A stretch of DNA of 64,000 bases, taken from Ornithodoros turicata (Eukaryota; Arthropoda; Arachnida; Ixodida; Argasidae). The notes under the pieces are model-generated. The model saw nothing but the letters and a program-made list of their open reading frames with translations, was not told the DNA's origin and did no database searches. The DNA lies in contig NC_088209.1 in NCBI RefSeq assembly GCF_037126465.1, positions 12,408,052-12,472,051 on the forward strand, written 5' to 3'. Numbering within the stretch: the stretch's first letter is position 1; the number at the start of each line of letters is the position of its first letter. A program made the position numbers and the translations under genes. Positions 25,301 through 34,300 of this stretch are shown here, in pieces.

Positions 25301-28300
25301 CCGGCCCGCGGATTCGAACCGCGGACCTCCAAGTCTCCAAGCGCACGCGTTACCGCTGCGCCACCGGAGCTGGTCCCGGACGACATAGGTCGTGAAAACC
25401 GTGCATTTTGATGTGGCGAGGGCGGCCTTGGTTTCATGGGGGGGGGGGGGCGGTCGCCCCCACCCTTTAATCAGCCCCTGGTCGGAATGAGACGTGACAT
25501 GATGATGGGACGATGAACGACGCTGAAATGGGTGGTGGACAGTCAGCGGAGTCGGTAGGTCGAAATTATGGGGGACGAAAACAACAACAAAACACACAAC
25601 AACGATATAACTATAGATAACATAGATACTTCGATAACTAGTATTCTCTGTTTTCTAAATAAAAGTCTGCGAGCTATACGAGAGTGAAATTTAAAGTGCT
25701 TAAGTTTTATCCGAAAAACTGCACTCTTGTGGGCCACTAACAGAGATGTCAGCAAGACAGCTATGGATGAAGTTGCCATGAAGTTCGAGGAATAATTACA
25801 GGAACAATTATAGTTACCAATTTCAGTAAGGGTGACAAGAGTGAAGGGGTATACTCCATTTAGAGACTCTACTCAACGTGAGGGCATATTGCGTTCATTT
25901 TGAGGTGACACTTGGAAAAATTGTAGTGAATAGTATTTTCCTTTCCCTTCGTCTGTGGGTAATATCTCCCCTCCTTTTTCAAAGTGGACAAAGGAACAGA
26001 GGTGACCTGACGTACAAATTGTCCTGTTGAAGGGCAGATACACACACACCTAAAGATGATGGGCAGGGGGAGGGGGGAATGGTAGGATCGGCTCGCCGTT
26101 ATTGGCCTCACAGAAGATGAGCTTCACCGCATAGCACGCTCCTATCCAACCACCGTCGTCCCGAATGACACCGTCCCCCCCCCCAAATTTGTTGACAGCG
26201 GGAAGCACAGCGGCAGCTGTTAATACCCACACTTCGTCTTCACGTAACTCACATCTTTTTTCACGTATGACGACCAATGACAAGCGAGACACAAAGTAAT
26301 AGAGGTCGATAACTTTGTGTCTCCCTGTAACACCAGCTGGTCGCACCAATGCCGACCTACGTTTCCATCTTCTAACTTTCTATTCTATTCTATTCTATTC
26401 TATTCTATTCTATTCTATTCTATTCTATTCTATTCTATTCTATTCTATTCTATTCTATTCTATTCTATTCTATTCTATTCTATTCTATTCTATTCTATTC
26501 TATTCTATTCTATTCTATTCTATTCTATTCTATTCTGAGGGCGCGTGGAATTCGTTTCTGACCCTCACGCCTTCTCCACGTAATGACTAATCGAGGTAGA
26601 TTACTCTGTGTCTCCCTGCCATTGGTCGTTACGTGAAGAAAGTGTCACGAACAGAGATGTGCCCCCTACCGATGGAGATCCAGAACCGATGAAGTGCTGA
26701 GAAGATCATATGAATCAACATTCGAGCACTCGACCCTGCACTCTTCGTGATTTATTTACTTTATCACGAAGATTGAAAGATTAAGAGCTCGGCCATTGGT
26801 TGAGGGTGCGTAACATATACAGGGTGTCCCAGCTAACTGTGAACATATTTTAAAAATATATATATAACACTTTTTCCAAGATGAAATCAATTGCAACATA
26901 GCATATGCTGAAGGGCACTCCCTAGGAGGGCATTAGCAAAGTCCAGAGGCAATGTCTTAATTAACTTTCATTAATTAGCTTTTTAATTATAAAAGCTACA
27001 AAGTTGTCCCAATGAGAACATCTGTTCCTTTCGTTCACCTGATATCGTAGCCGTTTTCAGAACAAAAATCCGTTCGATAGATCGCCCGCAAAAAATTCGT
27101 GAAGGAACGACATTTTTTTCTTTATTTTGTTCATTGCGCTTCTTAGAAGACGCGTCTTTCCTTCACCCCCAATGTGAGAGGGAGAAAGAGCACACTATCG
27201 CCTCTCGCGTCCTGGAAAAAGATTAAAAGGAAACAGAAAATGCAACCCAAGATAAGGCCAGTTCCGATAGAGTCACCCGATACATTTGTTTTTGTTTTGT
27301 TTCCGCAAGTTAAAGCTTATCTTCGACGCATGAGGCGGCACTGTACTCCTTTCCTCTCTCACGTTGGGGATGAAGGAAATACGCGTCTGCGAAGATGCAC
27401 AATGAACAAAATAGAGAAAAAAATGGCATTCCTTCACTAATTTTTTGCGGGCGATCTATCGAACGGATTTTTGTTCTGAAAACGGCTACGATATCAGGTG
27501 ACCGAAAGGAACAGATGTTCTCATTGGGACAACTTTGTAGCTTTTATAATTAAAAAGTTAATTAATGAAAGTTAATGAAGACATTGCCTTTGGACTTTGC
27601 AAATGCCCTCCTAGGGAGTGTCCTTCAGCATATGCTATATTGCAATTGATTTCATCTAAAAGTGTTATATTTTTTTTTCACAGTTAGCTGGGACACCCAG
27701 TATTTATGTTATTCGAGCCCTCTTCACGTAACGGCCAATGACAGGCGAGAAGTGTTGTACATAGAGGCGTTACTCGTAGCGCCGCTATCGTATTCGCTAC
27801 TTTTTTCGATGGCGAAGTAGCGATCCCGCTACATTCCAAATTGGTAACGCAAAAATCGTTATTGCAAAAAAAAAAATGGTTACGTGAATGTAGTCCTTTG
27901 CGTCACCTTTTAGAGGCCTATGATGCGTCTCGGCCAGTGACTTTACAGGTCCGTTGGAGAATCCGTGCTCAAAGTTGACCTCGCTGAGTCCAGTAGACCG
28001 CACCGTGTACTCTCCGTCACTACCCACGTCAAGCGTCCACTGTCCCGGCTTGGGGCTTTTAACCTTAGCTACGAGCACGTTATCAAGGTGAAGGATGACC
28101 TTGAAATCTGTACCTTTCTCTAGTCGATACCCTAAGGGAAGAGAACAACATTTTTTTTTATCAGTCAGATATGCCGGTATATGGCGATCAGTGTTACCAT
28201 GCGGGTCTACTATCGAAAGCGTCGGTTTGTCCCCTGCTACAGACACAGTGAATTCGTCCAGACTGCTGTCCACGTTGAGCTTGAGGTCAACTTTTCTTTC

Positions 28301-31300
28301 TTCAGAAGCCTCGTGCGACACCAAGTTCACTTTGCTTGGTTGCATTGACTCCCGGACGAAGTCTAGAACCTGCGGAGGACAGCAATGAGGCCTAAAAGAT
28401 AGAACAGAGCCGTGTCGGAAGGTTGTTACCTCATCGACGTCTGTCTTATTCAAATGGAAGACCTGACCAGAAGTCGTCGTAGCAATCTTTTTATATGCCA
28501 TGTATCCTGGGGCTGTAGGGTCACCGCAATCACCTGTCATGACGAACACAACCTGAAACAACGAATAAGAAAATGTATACAAAATGTATACATGCATATG
28601 TATGTACGTTGCAAGATGAAAGTTCAGACGACAGCGATGTGATATAGGCTACAAAAGTACGAGAAGTGGACAAGACCGAGTATGAAGGAAAACTTAAACT
28701 ATTTAAGCTATTTAAGATTGTAGCCGCGTTAGGCCGGGTTGACAATCGACCCTTCGGAGTGCAGAAGGTGCTGGGCCCATGGCCAACGAGCACTCAACTG
28801 CAGCTTTGCGAGCCGTTACACAGTTTTTAAGGGACACCAAGCTGTTAGACGGGCTATGACCCTGTCTGTGGCGTTCGTCGCAGCTTCGCGACATCTCCAG
28901 TGGGTGTGAGTGAATGTGTCCGGCATTCCTTTCCTTAGGTGATCTGAGGTAGCTTTTCTTTCAATCATCATCATCATCATTAAGCTAGTGCAAAAGGAAG
29001 GCTAAAGGGGCACTAGAGTTCAAAGATTTCTCCTTGCGCTATGACAGTTTCTGTTACCTCGACATCGACAAAAAAAAAAAAAGTAACGAGCTTCACCCGT
29101 TGTGTCCTTCGTGATTTATGAACGAAAGAAACTGCAATGTACGCCTTCCCTCCATTCCCTACGGACGACAATGCGGAGAGGCCTCCCCCGGATTGGTCTC
29201 CTCAAACAATATTCCGGGATGATTGGACAAATCCTTCGCAGAGCCCAATGAGTGAGTGATCCGGATCGGCAGTCTTGAAAAGGCAAGAGAGAGAGAGAGA
29301 GAGATGGAAAGCCTATACATTGCAGGATCTCTCACTCCTGAATCACGAACGAAGCAACGAATGACTCCCGTTCCTTTTGTATAGATGTCAAGGTAACGAT
29401 GTTTTTCATTCGGTCAAGAGCAATCTTTGAACTTTTGGGCCCCTTAAAGGAGGTCGCGTCCGTTCCAGTCCATTTGTAACTTCCCTTTTTCTACCCTAAG
29501 TCTCGGTCTCCACAAATGTTTTCCTCTGCTCACTTCAAACCTATTATCTGGCTTCCGACGTTCGTGTATTCATACGAATGACATTCTCCAGAATATATCC
29601 AGCGGAAGATGTGAACAACGTCTTAGCTTTCTTAGCTTTCAACGTCTTAGCAACGAGCGCTGGGAGTCGCACCTTCACGTGCACTGCTGAATTCCTGGAA
29701 TATCCTGCGGCACAGCCAGAAGGTATTCCGTAGCAGACGACAGGAAAATACTCGGACGTTATCTGCTATCATGTTATCTACTAAGCGTCGTCTGCTAAGT
29801 CCGCATTACGCCATCCCAGATATCAGTGATGGCCATTAACTACTTCTACAGTAGTTTAACTATAACTACTAACTACTTTGCAATCGAGTAGTTTAACTAG
29901 TAGTTCAACTACTTTTCAGGGGAGGTAGTTAAAACTACTTCTTTAACTACTGCAATGTATTTTAACTACATCTCTAACTACTTAACGTGATCCATCAACA
30001 CGAATCCCATTCTATAGTGTTCTTGGACACCTAAATATGAATCACAAGCAGCGATAAAAGTGAAGATTTAGTACACATGCACGACACAATTGCTCTGCAC
30101 CTCCGTTCTCATCAAACGAGTAGCTCAAGGTAAAAGTCGGAAGCACAATCGTGCCGTAAAGCTTGCGGCAAAGTCGGAAGTAGTTGGCGCCTGCAGTAAC
30201 CTAACTACTGTAGTTAACTACTCAAAATAGTAGTTTAACTAGTAGTTGCACACTAAATTTCTGCAAGTAGTTGATAACTGTTTTTAACTACAATCAGGTA
30301 GTTTAACTAGTAGTTTAACTACATGTAGTTAACTACTGGCCATCACTGCCAGATATTCCCGCGCCGTGTGAATGCCCAACGTAACACGTGGCGGAACTTC
30401 AGCTCCGCGAGCACTGGTTTTGCTTTTTCTCCCACTAGAATCTTCCGTGAGCACGTCACTCGTGTAAATACACAAACATGACAGGTTGGGGCAACCACCA
30501 CTCACACAGCAAGCGGGGAGGCTTCACTACATAGCACGCTCAGGGCCACTGAACATTGAAGAGAATGATACCCTTGATCCTAACTTATATGGAGGGAGGT
30601 AACCGCGAGGCTTTCTCTGACAATTAACGCGTATTCAGGTCAGCGACATTCCAAAGAGTGCTCTAGCAGAAGGCACGCAAAACGTCGCAACTTTCTGCTG
30701 TCACTTGAGTGAGCGTGCTCAACGTCATGTCTTTTCGTGTTCTCCTAACCATTAGGAATATCCCGTGGCTCAGACGCGAGACATTCCGAAGCAGACGACA
30801 GGTCCGAAGATGTCGTCTGCTACGTGAGCAATATACGTCAGTCCTGACATTCCGGTGCCCTGAATGCTGAACGAAAGACGGAACTTCCACCCTCGTGAGC
30901 AGTTTTTTTTTTCCTCCTCTAGAATATTCCCGGGGGATGTCACCCGCGTGAGTATATTGCTAACGGAAGTACATAGTGTCACAAAACGACACACGACTCC
31001 ACTTTCACCAAATGAGCAGAAACAACGATATCATTCGCGATGCTTCTCAGCTGTGGAGCGTCCTATTTTTCGTACACTCTTAAAAATGATCTTTACCCCA
31101 GAGCACGCTGATATCGTTATCTGGCCCGATTTCTTGAAAACGGGAAGTGTAGCCCTTTTTTGTGACACTTATGCTGTTCATAATTGTCACAAAAAAGGCG
31201 TACGCCTCACGTTCTCAACAAATCACGGCAGATAACGATATCATTCGAGATTATACACTCTTAAAAATGAACTTCACCGCATAGCGCGCTCCTAGCCAAC

Positions 31301-34300
31301 CATTACCTCGAATGATATCGTTATCTGCTCTGGTTTGTTGAAAACGGGGGGCGTACGCCATTTCTGTGACACTTATGCTGTTCATAATTGTCACAGAAAA
31401 GGCGTACGCCCCCTGTTTTCAACAAATCAGAGCACATAACGATATCATTCGAGATAATGGTTGGCTAGGAGCGTGCTATGCGGTGAAGTTCATTTTTAAG
31501 AGTGTAGTTGGCTAGGAGCTGGCTATGCGGTGAAGTTCATTTCTAAGAGCGTATTTTCAGCAGCAGCAGCTGACGCGCTGAATATGGAGTGACGTAAACG
31601 ATCTATTATGCACAACATGCACCTTGCTCTTTCTCTTTTGTATCATGTCCAGCAATTCATCGAGAAGGTGATGGTCCTTGGCGCTGGCATCCGTGAACAC
31701 GTAGATGTAGGAAGAAGGAAGGCTTAGCTTTACCGCCTCCATTACAGCTGATATGGACATTTCTGGGCAATCTCCTCCTCCATGGACCGCCAGCTGGTGC
31801 AGCTCACGTCGAAATTCTTCCGGATCTCTCGTTAGAGTCGTGGGTCCGACAACTAAAAAGAAGGACGATCCGAAACAATTATCTTGTATTATAGCGTCCA
31901 CGTGATATCACATGGTCCGTAGAATAGACCTCTCCCTGTTTGCAAACAAATGACGTCATGGTGTTCGACAGCGCCACCAATTTGGTAGAATTGAACTACG
32001 CTGGAAGCTAGGGGCGAACGGGGTCGCGCCCGAAAGCCATGGAAAGCCGCGGTCTCGAGGAGGTTACGATGGTCCCTGAAATGGACGTGACCTTCGGTCC
32101 TACTTTTCTCTAAATAGGAGGCAGGGAACAAGTGTCCATTCGCGGAACCCAGCTCTCCCCTTCCGATTTGTTTCGGTTTCAGTCTGTCTACCAACGTCAT
32201 GATGACGTTTCTGTGGTAGAGGTTTATTGAACTTCGCTCGCATGAAGGCACTTTATGGTGTTCACAAAAAATGAAAACCCCTCGAGCGCGGACGCACACC
32301 TTGTCCCGCGCAAAGTGCCACCGCAGACAACGCATATCGTCCTGAGGATATCCTCGTAATCCGAAGTTCACGTCCGGAATCACGAGATGTTCCTTTTAAA
32401 CACTGTGTGAATGTCCTATGCGTATCTCTACGGGACTTCATCTGGAATATCAGGTACACATCTGACTTGGGATATGTTCAGGTTTCAGGTATCAGGTAGG
32501 CTGCTACGTAATATTGTCTTCTCAATCAGTGCCCAGCAAACAATATACATCCCAGGTACATCCTGGCGATATCACAAATTGAATGTTAGGATATCCATGG
32601 GAGCTTCAGAGAGAGCCCGTTTACGTAGAAAGCACATCTATGCGACCGCCAGATTCCTACTGGTTTCACATCCGAGAACCTCGCATAGACGATTTTGGAT
32701 GTTTGGATGTTCCGGGGATATTTTAAAATTGATGCTATTTTTGTGTTTGGTAGCGATTGATTGCTATTAGCAAATGAATGTTACACACACTAATTAAACA
32801 AAAAGGGAATCTACTTTTAGCAGCACACCCCACTTGAGGAGGGGTGCCCAGCGACCTTTCAGCCATAATCCAAGACCAATACAGACTGCGCGCTAACAAA
32901 TGTGCTTCCGCCTTTCACCATATGAGACGCAGGCTCCCTTTTTGGGCCCTTGTATTGCCAACTGGGCCCTCCACCGCGTACGCGGATTTCAGGAGATGCC
33001 ATAGCGAGCATATACTGAAATACAAACTGTGGAAGTAAGCTCATCAAGTGTAGCGTGGCGCACCGCGTTTGCAACGGTGACAACGTCTTTGCAGTTAACT
33101 TGTAAGTCTGCAAACGACGTCACCGTATACCTGCGAACGTTCCTGACACCCCATTCTGGCAAATATCGTGTTTTTGACTCAACCTACCGTCTATAATGTG
33201 ATTACTTGTGAAATAAAGTAGTAAACCCAAACATTTTCCCTGTTTGTCTCCGTCATGCCACTAAGGGTCACGTGTCCTATATGTCTCCGAAAAATAAGGC
33301 GAACTTGCTCCTTTCTTTTTACATCCACCGGATGTCCCAGGGATATAGAAAGTAAGACACTTTTCGAAGTCACATTGTGGACGTACAGGTAACGTCGGAT
33401 AGAAGTCGCGAACATATGCGACGTGTGCAACCTTTGTGGGATGTACCTGGGATATTTCTGGTTACTGGCGTGGTATTTGCTAACATTTGGATAAGTGCGC
33501 CGAATAACACTGCAGTACACCTTCTCATGGAACGTGCGAAATAGGTCGCAATGTCCATGTCCGGAACTAGATGTCCGGCGGACATCCCTGGAAGTTTCAT
33601 ATATGGACGTCCCGTATTGTCATCAAGCAAGAGAACGACCTATGGAGGCATATAGTCCCGTCGCGGCTGTCTCAAGAATTGTCAGAATCGGCACGGACAG
33701 GGTGTTATACGGAGCATTTATTATGAGAAACAAAATATATGAACAATGTATACAAAATATACAAAATATACAAAAATATGAACATGGTACAGGAACATAT
33801 ATACAGTTGACGGGGGAGTTTTGGCATGAGAGGGTAACAGGGTGATGGAAAGGATGCAAATACAGGTAAAAATGAAAAGAACATAACACTCGCGTTATGT
33901 TGCGCTTCTGATACCCCTGCGTTTGTATTTATTTATGTTCTTTTCATTTTTACCTGTATTTGCATCCTTTCCATCACCCTGTTATCATCTCATGCCAAAA
34001 CTCCCCCGTCAACTGTATAGTATATGTTCCTGTACCATGTTCATATTTTTGTAACCTGAAGAAGTGCAGTCTCGTGCACGAAAGTCTCGTTACCATGTGT
34101 AGCTAATGTGCGGCTTTCATTCGCTGAAATGACTTTGACAGACATTGAAAACCCGTGAAGCTGAGAGGTTAATCAGTTATATCGGATTTTGGACAACGAC
34201 ACATCAACTTGCGAAGGATTCGAGCATTTTATTCGTTTTGAGGCCCAAAATTTGAACACCAGGAATTTCGCAACGTGGAATATATCGACGTCCTTCTCAT

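Noticed and set aside
25311..25373. tRNA gene at the SINE head (also 57890-57960)
   Set aside because: A and B boxes are present, but the arms do not fold into a full cloverleaf and the sequence continues into the SINE body with target duplications outside.
26315..26590. Open frames reading FYSIL repeats
   Set aside because: They are translations of the (TATTC)31 microsatellite, open in more than one frame only because the unit lacks stop codons.
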